Shown one piece after another: positions 1 through 6,393 of a stretch of 8,087 bases of DNA. Positions within the stretch are counted from its first letter, which is position 1, and the number at the start of each line of letters is the position of its first letter. Location of the stretch: assembly GCA_902492555.1 (NCBI GenBank), contig CABUMH010000135.1:1-8087 (forward strand), read 5' to 3'. The notes below the pieces were generated by a model, which did no database searches, was not told the origin of the DNA, and saw nothing but the letters and a program-made list of their open reading frames with translations. A program made the translations under genes and the position numbers. Origin of the DNA: Eisenbergiella sp900555195 (GTDB taxonomy: Bacteria; Bacillota; Clostridia; Lachnospirales; Lachnospiraceae).

Positions 1-34
1 CGGACCAGTACTAATCGGTCGAGGGCTTAACCAA
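1..34 (+). rRNA. 23S ribosomal RNA, 3' end only
   Basis: The window opens with the conserved 3' terminus of bacterial 23S rRNA: the stretch GTACTAATCGGTCGAGGGCT followed by TAACC, which corresponds to the extreme 3' strand that pairs with the 5' end of the molecule. Only this tail is inside the window and the rest lies to the left. The exact mature end (about 32-36) is estimated from the conserved TTAACC. No 5S rRNA follows before the terminator at 135-172, so this operon either carries its 5S elsewhere or lacks one. Confidence 0.93.
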
Positions 35-134
35 GGGAAGATGGATGGGAAGGAAGAGATTTGCGTTCAATGTTCGGTTTTGAGGGTATGGGTATTTTTA
101 TATGTTCATAGTTTTTAAATAGAGTGCAGATTGA

Positions 135-172
135 AGCAGTTTCTTTCCGGATGTGAAAGAAGCTGTTTTTTT
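135..172 (+). terminator. Rho-independent terminator of the rRNA operon
   Basis: AGCAGTTTCTTT (135-146) pairs with AAAGAAGCTGTT (156-167), giving about 12 bp including two G-U pairs. The loop is CCGGATGTG and a run of seven T (166-172) follows. It lies about 100 bases after the 23S end, with no gene between, and fits the end of the ribosomal operon. The trailer between the 23S end and the hairpin contains GTTCGGTTTTGAGGGT (74-89), which I recall as similar to rRNA trailer or spacer segments in Clostridia. Confidence 0.85.
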
Positions 173-181
173 ATTCGCGGC

Positions 182-210
182 TTGATGGAAGGGGGACATT
201 ATGGTACTAT
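182..210 (+). promoter_or_regulatory. Possible sigma-A promoter of the SIR2-like/hisHF group
   Basis: TTGATG (182-187) and TACTAT (205-210) are separated by exactly 17 bases, and TGG directly before the second hexamer gives an extended -10 element. Each hexamer matches the consensus at four of six positions. A start near 217 would place the hairpin element of 211-251 in the 5' leader, just ahead of the ribosome binding site at 262-267. It is the best candidate between the rRNA terminator and the first gene, but the match is moderate. Confidence 0.4.
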
Positions 211-251
211 TAACGGGGGTTAAACGCCTTTATAGGCGCCTGTCCCCGTTA
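191..251. repeat. REP-like palindromic element with two competing hairpins
   Basis: TAACGGGG (211-218) pairs perfectly with CCCCGTTA (244-251), and nested inside is CGCCT-TTAT-AGGCG (225-238). In addition GGGGACA (192-198) is a perfect complement of TGTCCCC (241-247). The CCCC at 244-247 can therefore pair with either partner, but not both. The right half, GGCGCCTGTCCCCGTTA, resembles the short palindromes dispersed in many bacterial genomes and often associated with IS200-like REP-associated transposases. That resemblance is from memory and no second copy is in this window. The element separates the rRNA terminator from the first gene and probably lies in that gene's leader. Confidence 0.55.
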
Positions 252-274
252 TTTTGCTAAAAAAGGATGAAGAT

Positions 275-1123
275 ATGGAAAGAAACTTTTTGGAGGAACT
301 CGCCGGTGCGCAGATGGTTTTGGTCGGTGTAGGAAAGGAAATGGAAGCCTCTTTTTCTAAGATGCAGACATCGCCGTTTTATCAGAAACTTTTGAAACAG
401 GCGGACGGACGGGAAGATGCGTGGGCCGTGGAGCAATATCTGAGACTTCATTATTTGAAAAGGCATGCGGATGAGGGGCGAAAGAAAGCCTATGCTCAGT
501 TAGCATCGTTGCTTGAAGGGAAGGATTATTTTATCGTATCACTTTGCACGGATGATTATATATATGATGCAGGCCTTGAAAGGGAAAGGATTGTGACGCC
601 CTGTGGAGGCTATCGGGCGCTGCAGTGTGCTGCTCTGGAAGGGAGCGGACATGGTGCTGCAGCTGGAAGAGACACTGCGGAAATCTCTGAAGGGGCGGCA
701 GGTACGGAGCTGATTGCGGATTCAGCTGTTTGGGAACGGGTACTGGAGCAGATTGACGAGTCCGAAGGAGATCTGGAACGGATTGCGTTTCCTGTTTGCA
801 GTACCTGCGGGAGCCCGTTGGCTTTTAATCAGATTACAACTCCTGGATATAAGGAAGAGGGATATCTTCCCCAGTGGGAGAAGTATAAAAAGTGGCTGCA
901 GGGAACGCTGAACAGAAAATTGTGTATTTTGGAGCTGGGAGTGGGGATGGAATATCCGTCCGTTATCCGCTTCCCCTTTGAAAAAGTCGCTTTCTTCAAT
1001 CAGAAGTCCTGCTTTTTTAGGGTGCATGGGCGGTTGTACCAACTGACGGAAGAATTGAAGGAACGCGGGACATCCATACATGAGGATGCGCTTGCATTTC
1101 TTTTGAATGGATGTGTGCAATAA
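275..1123 (+). CDS. Degenerate SIR2-like protein (class-M-sirtuin-like), 282 aa
   Basis: The protein resembles the NAD-dependent SIR2 fold, closest to the class M sirtuins known as protein ADP-ribosyltransferases. The best landmark is LELGVGMEYPSVIRFPFEKV (219-238), which parallels the LELGVGFNTPxxIRYPF motif of that class. PVCSTCGSPL (173-182) looks like the second zinc CxxC, with a C-terminal Rossmann strand after it. The catalytic features are eroded. The N-terminal GAGxS loop is replaced by LVGVGKEMEAS (16-26). The TTNxD segment reads SLCTDDY (89-95). The first zinc CxxC keeps one cysteine (C118), next to an Ala/Gly-rich insertion at about 119-147. NAD binding and catalysis are therefore doubtful. 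ATG 275 is chosen over an upstream TTG at 254 because AAAGGA (262-267) sits 7 bases before it. It ends 47 bases before hisH and is probably cotranscribed with it. An unrelated function with a borrowed fold cannot be excluded. Confidence 0.6.
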   Translation: MERNFLEELAGAQMVLVGVGKEMEASFSKMQTSPFYQKLLKQADGREDAWAVEQYLRLHYLKRHADEGRKKAYAQLASLLEGKDYFIVSLCTDDYIYDAGLERERIVTPCGGYRALQCAALEGSGHGAAAGRDTAEISEGAAGTELIADSAVWERVLEQIDESEGDLERIAFPVCSTCGSPLAFNQITTPGYKEEGYLPQWEKYKKWLQGTLNRKLCILELGVGMEYPSVIRFPFEKVAFFNQKSCFFRVHGRLYQLTEELKERGTSIHEDALAFLLNGCVQ

Positions 1124-1170
1124 GAGGTCAATGGAGCGGAAGGGTTCAGATAACGGAAAGTGAGGAAAAA

Positions 1171-1776
1171 ATGGTAGCAGTCATCGATTATGGAGCGGGC
1201 AATATCAATAGTGTGGTGAAGGCGATCCGTTTGCTTGGGGAAGAAGCGGTCATCACCAGTGATAAGGAAAAGATCGAAAGCGCGGACAAGGTGATTCTGC
1301 CGGGCGTTGGAGCGTTTGGGGACGCGATGCAGAAATTGCATCACCTGAACCTTGTGGAGGAGATTCGGCGCGTTGCCGGGAGAGGGACCCCATTTCTTGG
1401 AATTTGCCTGGGCCTGCAGCTTTTGTTTGAACGCAGCGAAGAAAGTGAAGGCGTAGAGGGACTCGGTATCCTGAAAGGGGAGATTTTGCGTATTCCCACA
1501 CAGCCTGGCATTAAGGTACCGCATATCGGATGGAATTCTCTTCAGTATCCCCGCGAGGGCAGATTATTTCAGGGAATCGAGGAGAATGCCTATGTTTATT
1601 TTGTCCACTCTTATTACTTGAAGGCTGAGGAGGAAGGAATTGTAACCGCTACAACGGAGTACGGAACGCACATCCATGCTTCCGTTGAGAAGGGGAATAT
1701 TTTTGCCTGTCAGTTCCATCCGGAGAAAAGTTCTTCTGTGGGACTTACGATTCTGAAGAATTTTCTTTCGTTATAG
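1171..1776 (+). CDS. hisH: Imidazole glycerol phosphate synthase, glutaminase subunit HisH
   Basis: HisH hydrolyses glutamine and channels ammonia to HisF for the fifth step of histidine biosynthesis, producing IGP and AICAR from PRFAR in the cytoplasm. The 201-aa protein is a complete class I glutamine amidotransferase. It has the N-terminal VIDYGAGN strand, the oxyanion-loop motif LPGVGAFGDAM (43-53), the nucleophile Cys79 in GICLGLQ, and the His183/Glu185 pair in QFHPEKS. Length and motifs are normal for HisH. An upstream in-frame ATG (1111) overlaps the previous gene and adds 20 non-homologous residues. The start at 1171 begins with the canonical MVAVIDYGAGN and has GAGG (1162-1165) 5 bases ahead. 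The stop codon lies inside a 15-bp tandem duplication that leads into hisF. Confidence 0.96.
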   Translation: MVAVIDYGAGNINSVVKAIRLLGEEAVITSDKEKIESADKVILPGVGAFGDAMQKLHHLNLVEEIRRVAGRGTPFLGICLGLQLLFERSEESEGVEGLGILKGEILRIPTQPGIKVPHIGWNSLQYPREGRLFQGIEENAYVYFVHSYYLKAEEEGIVTATTEYGTHIHASVEKGNIFACQFHPEKSSSVGLTILKNFLSL

Positions 1777-1795
1777 GAGGTTTCGTTATAGGAGG
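1766..1795 (+). repeat. Perfect 15-bp tandem duplication at the hisH-hisF junction
   Basis: TTTCGTTATAGGAGG occurs twice head to tail, at 1766-1780 and 1781-1795. The first copy encodes the last two residues and the TAG stop of hisH (stop at 1774-1776) and carries a GGAGG. The second copy supplies the GGAGG (1791-1795) that is 7 bases before the hisF ATG at 1803. The unduplicated arrangement would have had one GGAGG directly overlapping the hisH stop and serving hisF. Confidence 0.9.
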
Positions 1796-1802
1796 AAATG
1801 CG

Positions 1803-2564
1803 ATGCATACGAAACGAATTATTCCCTGTCTGGATGTCAATCGGGGACGTGTGGTAAAAGGCGTGAATTTTGTCAATTTACAGGATGCGGGAGATCCTGT
1901 GGAAATCGGAGCTGCTTATGACCAGGCGGGAGCTGATGAACTGGTCTTTTTGGATATTACAGCCTCCAGCGATGAGAGAAAGACTGTAGTTGATATGGTC
2001 AGAAAAGTGGCGGAACGGGTTTTTATTCCTTTCACAGTTGGAGGAGGGATCCGAACTGTGGATGATTTTAAACTTCTTTTGCGGGAAGGCGCAGATAAGG
2101 TTTCGGTGAATTCTGCAGCGATCCGTAGGCCGGAACTGATCCGGGAAGCCGCAGATAAGTTTGGCAGTCAGTGTGTGGTCGTGGCGATTGATGCGAAGAG
2201 AAGGCAGGATAGAAGCGGATGGAATATCTACCTGAACGGAGGAAGGGTTGATACCGGAATTGATGCGCTCGCCTGGGCGGAAAGGGTAACAGAACTGGGA
2301 GCAGGAGAAATCCTTCTGACGAGCATGGACTGCGATGGAACGAAGGAAGGGTATGATATTGAATTGACGAGAAAGGTAGCGGATCTGGTTCCGATTCCTG
2401 TCATTGCTTCAGGCGGGGCAGGCCGGCTGGAACACTTTTATGATGCGCTGACAGAAGGAAAGGCAGAAGCGGTCCTGGCGGCTTCTTTGTTTCATTATAA
2501 GGAACTGGAGATAAAAGAAGTAAAGGAATATCTGCGTGGGCGGGGCGTATCGGTACGGCTCTAA
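1803..2564 (+). CDS. hisF: Imidazole glycerol phosphate synthase, cyclase subunit HisF
   Basis: HisF is the (beta-alpha)8-barrel partner of HisH that joins ammonia with PRFAR to make imidazole glycerol phosphate plus AICAR. The 253-aa sequence is canonical. The catalytic acids are Asp11 in IIPCLDV and Asp130 in VVAIDAKR. Phosphate-binding loops are VGGGIRT (79-85) and ASGGAG near residue 201, and the C-terminal half contains LLTSMDCDGTKEGYD. Spacing and residues match true histidine-pathway HisF rather than polysaccharide-cluster paralogues. The ATG at 1803 has GGAGG 7 bases upstream; a nearby ATG at 1798 is out of frame. Only hisH and hisF are together here, with hisA, hisI and the other genes not adjacent, so the rest of the pathway must be encoded elsewhere if the organism makes histidine. 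Confidence 0.97.
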   Translation: MHTKRIIPCLDVNRGRVVKGVNFVNLQDAGDPVEIGAAYDQAGADELVFLDITASSDERKTVVDMVRKVAERVFIPFTVGGGIRTVDDFKLLLREGADKVSVNSAAIRRPELIREAADKFGSQCVVVAIDAKRRQDRSGWNIYLNGGRVDTGIDALAWAERVTELGAGEILLTSMDCDGTKEGYDIELTRKVADLVPIPVIASGGAGRLEHFYDALTEGKAEAVLAASLFHYKELEIKEVKEYLRGRGVSVRL

Positions 2565-2630
2565 GACAATGAGCGCATATTATGATTGCACCTGTATGGA
2601 ATACAACAGAAGAAAGGGATAGAAGAGACG

Positions 2631-3308
2631 ATGGGAATGATTGATAATGACTGGTTGGAAGAAATCAGTGGGGAATTCCGGAAACCATATTATGCAGAAC
2701 TGTTTGCATTTGTAAAGAAGGAATACTCCACGCATGTGGTTTATCCGCCGGCGGACGAGATATTTAATGCATTTCATTTTACGCCTCTGAGTAAGGTAAA
2801 AGTGGTCATTCTTGGGCAGGATCCTTACCACAACGAAAACCAGGCGCATGGCCTCAGCTTTTCTGTGAAGCCGTCCCAACGGGAGATTCCGCCGTCTTTG
2901 GTGAACATCTATAACGAACTTCATGAGGATTTAGGATGCTATGTTCCGAATAACGGTTATCTGAAGAAGTGGGCGGATCAGGGCGTTCTGATGCTAAACA
3001 CGGTTCTTACGGTTCGTGCGCACCGGGCGAATTCCCATCAGGGACAGGGATGGGAGCAGTTTACGGATGCAGTAATTGCTGCAGTGAATCGACAGCAGCG
3101 GCCGATTGTATATATGCTGTGGGGACGGCCTGCGCAGAGCAAGATCCCTATGCTGACCAATCCGGAACATTTGATCCTGAAAGCCGCTCACCCGAGCCCG
3201 TTATCCGCATCCCGCGGTTTTTTCGGATGCAGGCACTTCAGCAAGGCCAATGATTTTCTGAAAGCGCACGGCGTTGCGCCCATCGACTGGCAGATTGAGA
3301 ACATCTGA
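2631..3308 (+). CDS. ung: Uracil-DNA glycosylase, family 1
   Basis: This enzyme excises uracil from DNA and opens base-excision repair. The 225-aa protein has all family 1 signatures: motif A GQDPYH (62-67) with catalytic Asp64, the uracil-specificity Asn123 in MLNTVLTVR, and the DNA-intercalation loop HPSPLSASRGFFG (187-199) with His187. Length is typical. The chosen ATG (2631) gives a normal N-terminus (MGMIDNDWLEEI). ATG 2637 is an alternative two codons later, and an upstream TTG at 2586 is less likely. The ribosome binding site is mediocre (AAGGGA, about 12 bases before). It follows hisF after 66 bases without a visible terminator and may be the last gene of the plus-strand group. No convincing hairpin terminator is visible before the convergent gene begins at 3364. 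Confidence 0.96.
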   Translation: MGMIDNDWLEEISGEFRKPYYAELFAFVKKEYSTHVVYPPADEIFNAFHFTPLSKVKVVILGQDPYHNENQAHGLSFSVKPSQREIPPSLVNIYNELHEDLGCYVPNNGYLKKWADQGVLMLNTVLTVRAHRANSHQGQGWEQFTDAVIAAVNRQQRPIVYMLWGRPAQSKIPMLTNPEHLILKAAHPSPLSASRGFFGCRHFSKANDFLKAHGVAPIDWQIENI

Positions 3309-3363
3309 GCCCTGTGCTGGCAGCAAAGGCAGAAATAACAGAGATACTTCGGACAATAGAACG

Positions 3364-4035
3364 TTAAGGCTGATCGGCTCTGCTGAACATGGAAACGAAT
3401 GCGGCGAGCAGCAGAAGGCAGCTGCACCAGATGGAAGCTTGTGCGAAAATGGGAACGAGTATGTTTCCGAGCACAGCACCCAATGTAAATGCCAGGATGA
3501 TTCCATAATAGGTGAGCCCCTTTTGCAGGAAGAGCAGGTCCTTTGTGAAGAAAAAATCGCAAAGGGCCTGTGTGCCTGAACGCAGGTTGCCGATGCACAT
3601 GGTGGTGGCGGAAGCATTTCCGTTTACCTTGCGGAAGCTTTCCACCTGGATGCCGCAGGCAAAGGAAACAAGAGCATTGGCAGGAAGGTTGCAGCATACG
3701 GGAAAGAAGCCTACCAGGAACAGTACAGCACATTCCAAAAGAACCGTAAGCTGCCTCCAGTGAAGGATGGCGGATTCAGAAGAGAAATGCCGGATGATTT
3801 CTGCCAGGATAATTCCAAGTGCGAAAGCGGTCACCGGGATGAAATATTGCAGTGCTTTTTGATAATTTTTGACAGACAGATTGATTCCAAGCAGAAGAAT
3901 ATTGCCGGTCTGGGCGTTGGCAAATACACCTCCGCGGAAAATATAAGTATAAGCGTCCATTAAACCGCCGGATAGTGCTAAAAGCAGAGCGAGCTGCCAG
4001 GATTCAGATACCTGTCTGTTTTTCTTTTTGTTCAT
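3364..4035 (-). CDS. YoaK-family (DUF1275) integral membrane protein
   Basis: The 223-aa protein belongs to the YoaK/DUF1275 family of small bacterial membrane proteins, whose substrate is not firmly known. The family landmarks are clear: GGLMDAYTY (23-31) in the first helix, VFANAQTGNILLLG (37-50), FACGIQ (125-130) and TTMCIGNLRSGTQ (144-156). About six hydrophobic segments are visible near residues 13-33, 62-82, 93-113, 118-133, 174-194 and 197-217. A short Lys-rich N-terminus (MNKKKNRQ) fits a cytoplasmic start. GGAGA (4045-4041 on the minus strand) lies 5 bases before the ATG. It is convergent with ung and divergent from the TrmB-type gene. Its own promoter is not obvious; a TATGAT-like -10 about 35 bases upstream is the best guess. 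The C-terminus is short and the gene looks intact. Confidence 0.9.
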   Translation of the reverse strand: MNKKKNRQVSESWQLALLLALSGGLMDAYTYIFRGGVFANAQTGNILLLGINLSVKNYQKALQYFIPVTAFALGIILAEIIRHFSSESAILHWRQLTVLLECAVLFLVGFFPVCCNLPANALVSFACGIQVESFRKVNGNASATTMCIGNLRSGTQALCDFFFTKDLLFLQKGLTYYGIILAFTLGAVLGNILVPIFAQASIWCSCLLLLAAFVSMFSRADQP

Positions 4036-4127
4036 AATTTTCTCCGATCACAAGATGACATCTCCATTATCTTATCATAACGGAATCAAAATACAAGACA
4101 CGTTTCTCACTGAAAAGGTGAAATCAG

Positions 4128-4156
4128 TTGACAAATGGTGATAAAATGGTTATAGT
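4128..4156 (+). promoter_or_regulatory. Strong sigma-A promoter for the TrmB-type regulator and lysA
   Basis: A perfect TTGACA (4128-4133) is followed after exactly 17 bases by TATAGT (4151-4156). The predicted start near 4163 leaves a leader of about 40 bases before the ATG at 4204, with GAGGA at 4193-4197. The spacer and -10 contain short repeats (AATGGTGAT, AAATGGTTAT, AGTGGTT) that might bind a regulator. The leader is far too short to hold a lysine riboswitch. Confidence 0.85.
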
Positions 4157-4203
4157 GGTTCTGGATAATACTACTAATGAGAACCGGCAATAGAGGAAAT
4201 CAT

Positions 4204-4932
4204 ATGGATGATTCAAGTTTGATTGAGAAATTGATGGCTTTTGGCCTGACGAGACAGGAGGCATCCGTCTATTTGTGCCTGTATCAAAAAGGAACGCTTA
4301 CGGGATATGAGGCGGCAAAAGTTACCGGTATTTCGCGTTCCAACGTGTATAATGCGCTGGGCGGGCTTGTGGAAAAGGGGGCGGCTTATCTGCTGGAAGG
4401 AAGCAGCAGCAAGTATATGGCGGTTCCGGTAGAGGAACTGTGCGACAATAAGCTGCGGCTGTTGGAGGGCATGAAGAAGTGGCTTGTTGCGAATATGCCG
4501 AAAACAGACGAACAGGCGGAGGGGTATATTACAATCGTAGGAGAACAGCCTATCCTGGATAAAATGCATCATATGCTGGAGCAGGCAGAAAAGAGGATTT
4601 ATCTGGCTGCGTCTGGGGAACGCATCGCATCTATGGAGGAAGAACTTGCTGCTTTACTAGAAAGAAAAGTGAAGGTGGTGCTTCTGACGGATAAAGCGCC
4701 GGAACGGCTGAAGGGTGCGGCGTGCTATCGCTCCGAAGGGAGAGGAGAGCAGATCCGTCTGATTACAGATTCACGCTATGCATTGACGGGGGAACTGTCA
4801 GGCAGCCGGCAGGATATCTGTCTGTATTCCGGGCAGAGAGTGTTTGTCGATGCATTTAAGGAAGCCATGCGCAATGAAATCAAACTGATTGAACTGACCG
4901 GAAAAAAGAAAAAGACAAAAGGAGAAGTTTAG
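4204..4932 (+). CDS. TrmB-type transcriptional regulator
   Basis: The 242-aa protein begins with a TrmB winged helix-turn-helix (about 5-65). In this, FGLTRQEASVYLCLYQKG leads to the recognition region GYEAAKVTGISRSNVYNALG (34-53) and the wing GLVEKGAAYLLEG (54-66). The second half (about 107-232) resembles the phospholipase-D-like effector-binding region of TrmB proteins, with strands such as RIYLAAS, VKVVLLTD and QIRLITDSRYALTGEL. A basic tail (KKKKTK) ends it. ATG 4204 has GAGGA 6 bases upstream; an ATG at 4177 would add nine unconserved residues. Only one base separates its stop from lysA, so the two are almost certainly translated from one message. Its ligand cannot be read from sequence; the pairing suggests a role in lysine or diaminopimelate supply. 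TrmB proteins are best known as sugar-responsive regulators, which makes this partner notable. Confidence 0.88.
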   Translation: MDDSSLIEKLMAFGLTRQEASVYLCLYQKGTLTGYEAAKVTGISRSNVYNALGGLVEKGAAYLLEGSSSKYMAVPVEELCDNKLRLLEGMKKWLVANMPKTDEQAEGYITIVGEQPILDKMHHMLEQAEKRIYLAASGERIASMEEELAALLERKVKVVLLTDKAPERLKGAACYRSEGRGEQIRLITDSRYALTGELSGSRQDICLYSGQRVFVDAFKEAMRNEIKLIELTGKKKKTKGEV

Positions 4933-4933
4933 T

Positions 4934-6208
4934 ATGGAAAAACGCCCGTTTGTATCGAAGGAACAGATAGAAGAGATTGTTAAGAACTATCCGACACCCT
5001 TTCATATCTATGATGAAAAGGGCATTCGGGAGAATGCAAAGAGACTGAAGGAAGCCTTTGCATGGAATAAGGGATACAAGGAATTCTTTGCGGTGAAGGC
5101 GACTCCCAATCCGTTTCTCATCGATATTCTGAGAGAGTACGGCTGCGGCTGTGACTGTTCTTCTTTGACGGAACTGATGCTCTGCAAGGCGATGGGAGTG
5201 AAGGGGGAGGATATCATGTTTTCTTCCAATGATACCCCTGCAGAGGATTTTGCCTATGCGGCGAAGCTTGGAGCGACAATCAATTTGGATGATATCACGC
5301 ATATCGAGTTCCTGGAGAAAATCGTCGGAAAGCTTCCGGAGACAATGAGCTGCCGTTATAATCCGGGCGGTGTATTTCAGATCAGCAATGGGATCATGGA
5401 TAATCCGGGAGAAGCGAAATATGGATTTACCACCCCGCAGATGTTTGAGGGATTTAGAATCCTTAAGGAAAAAGGTGTGAAGCATTTCGGAATACATGCT
5501 TTCCTGGCGAGCAATACGGTGACCAATGAATATTATCCGACGCTGGCGCGTCAGCTGTTTGAATTAGCGGTACAGCTGGAAAAGGAGACGGGGGCGGATA
5601 TTCGCTTCATTAATCTTTCCGGCGGAATCGGCGTTCCTTACAGACCAGATCAGGAGGAAAATGATATCTTTGTGATCGCTGAGGGGGTCAGAAAAGCATT
5701 TGAAGAGATTCTTGTGCCTGCCGGAATGGGAGATGTGGCAATCTATACCGAGCTGGGACGGTTTATGCTGGCGCCGTATGGACATCTGATCACACAGGTC
5801 ATTCATGAAAAGCATACGCATAAGGAATACATTGGCTGTGATGCCTGTGCGGTAAATTTGATGCGCCCCGCGATGTACGGAGCCTACCATCATATTACGG
5901 TGCTGGGAAAAGAGGACGCGGCATGTGATCATTTATATGATGTGACCGGCTCTTTATGTGAGAACAACGATAAATTTGCGGTGGATCGGATGCTCCCGAA
6001 GGTGGATATCGGCGACTTTCTTGCGATCCATGATACCGGAGCACATGGATTCTCCATGGGATATAACTATAACGGAAAGCTTCGTTCAGCTGAACTGCTG
6101 CTGTGTGAAGACGGAGAAGTGAAGCTGATCCGCAGGGCGGAGACTCCGAAGGATTATTTTGCAACCTTTGACTGTTTTGACATCTATAATCGGTTTGACT
6201 GGGAGTAA
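4934..6208 (+). CDS. lysA: Diaminopimelate decarboxylase
   Basis: LysA decarboxylates meso-diaminopimelate to L-lysine, the last step of lysine synthesis, using pyridoxal phosphate. The 424-aa protein is a fold-type III PLP enzyme. Lys55 in FFAVKATPNP is the Schiff-base lysine, LSGGIG (228-233) is the phosphate-binding glycine loop, and ELGRFM (273-278) lies in the second half. RPAMYGAYHH (311-320) and GSLCENNDKF (339-348) with Cys342 and Glu343 are diaminopimelate-decarboxylase features, as is GFSMGYNYNGKLRSAE (372-387). The usual GLHxHIGS segment reads GIHAFLASN (186-194), so this is a divergent subgroup, and activity on a related amino acid cannot be fully excluded. GGAG (4921-4924) is 9 bases before the ATG. 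It forms a two-gene unit with the TrmB-type regulator, ending at the hairpin 6257-6293. Confidence 0.92.
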   Translation: MEKRPFVSKEQIEEIVKNYPTPFHIYDEKGIRENAKRLKEAFAWNKGYKEFFAVKATPNPFLIDILREYGCGCDCSSLTELMLCKAMGVKGEDIMFSSNDTPAEDFAYAAKLGATINLDDITHIEFLEKIVGKLPETMSCRYNPGGVFQISNGIMDNPGEAKYGFTTPQMFEGFRILKEKGVKHFGIHAFLASNTVTNEYYPTLARQLFELAVQLEKETGADIRFINLSGGIGVPYRPDQEENDIFVIAEGVRKAFEEILVPAGMGDVAIYTELGRFMLAPYGHLITQVIHEKHTHKEYIGCDACAVNLMRPAMYGAYHHITVLGKEDAACDHLYDVTGSLCENNDKFAVDRMLPKVDIGDFLAIHDTGAHGFSMGYNYNGKLRSAELLLCEDGEVKLIRRAETPKDYFATFDCFDIYNRFDWE

Positions 6209-6256
6209 AAATAGGATATGCCCGGCTGGTAAGAAGGCACCTGATAGAGAATGATA

Positions 6257-6293
6257 CAAAATGCCGCTGCACAAAAGGTACAGTGGCATTTTG
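6257..6293. terminator. Bidirectional hairpin between lysA and the convergent XRE gene
   Basis: CAAAATGCCGCTG (6257-6269) pairs with CAGTGGCATTTTG (6281-6293), 13 bp with one G-U pair, around an 11-base loop. The A4/T4 ends give a short U run in either direction, suiting two convergent genes. The weak T run makes the efficiency uncertain. Confidence 0.7.
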
Positions 6294-6331
6294 CTGGGTA
6301 AAATTTCGGAATAACTGCTCCAAATGGATGG

Positions 6332-6373
6332 GCAGGATTCCATTGCCTGCATGAACGCTTCAGAGAGAAGCGT
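6332..6373. other. Two small hairpins in the 3' region of the XRE gene
   Basis: GCAGG (6332-6336) pairs with CCTGC (6346-6350), and ACGCTTC (6355-6361) pairs perfectly with GAAGCGT (6367-6373) around AGAGA. They lie just beyond the stop of the minus-strand XRE gene. Neither is followed by a good T run on either strand, so they are more likely transcript-end structures than terminators. Confidence 0.45.
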
Positions 6374-6393
6374 ATTTCAGGAAGAAGCGCATC

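Noticed and set aside
35..134. 5S rRNA after the 23S end
   Set aside because: The stretch is too short and lacks the conserved 5S core such as CCGAACTCGGAAG.
1000..1524. 174-codon minus-strand frame opposite the SIR2-like gene end and hisH
   Set aside because: Antisense to well-supported genes, no family resemblance, no start signals.
3315..3325. TGCTGGCAGCA palindrome between ung and the YoaK gene as a terminator
   Set aside because: There is no loop space for a hairpin and no T run on either strand.
3188..3733. 181-codon minus-strand frame overlapping ung and the YoaK gene
   Set aside because: It is an alternative frame of the YoaK gene extending into the ung end; its composition is rich in Cys, His and Arg as in shadow frames.
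4157..4203. Lysine riboswitch ahead of the TrmB-type/lysA unit
   Set aside because: The leader is only about 40 bases; a lysine riboswitch needs well over 150.
4880..5497. 205-codon open frame opposite lysA
   Set aside because: It is entirely antisense to the TrmB-type gene end and lysA, has no recognisable domain and no ribosome binding site; a frame shadow.
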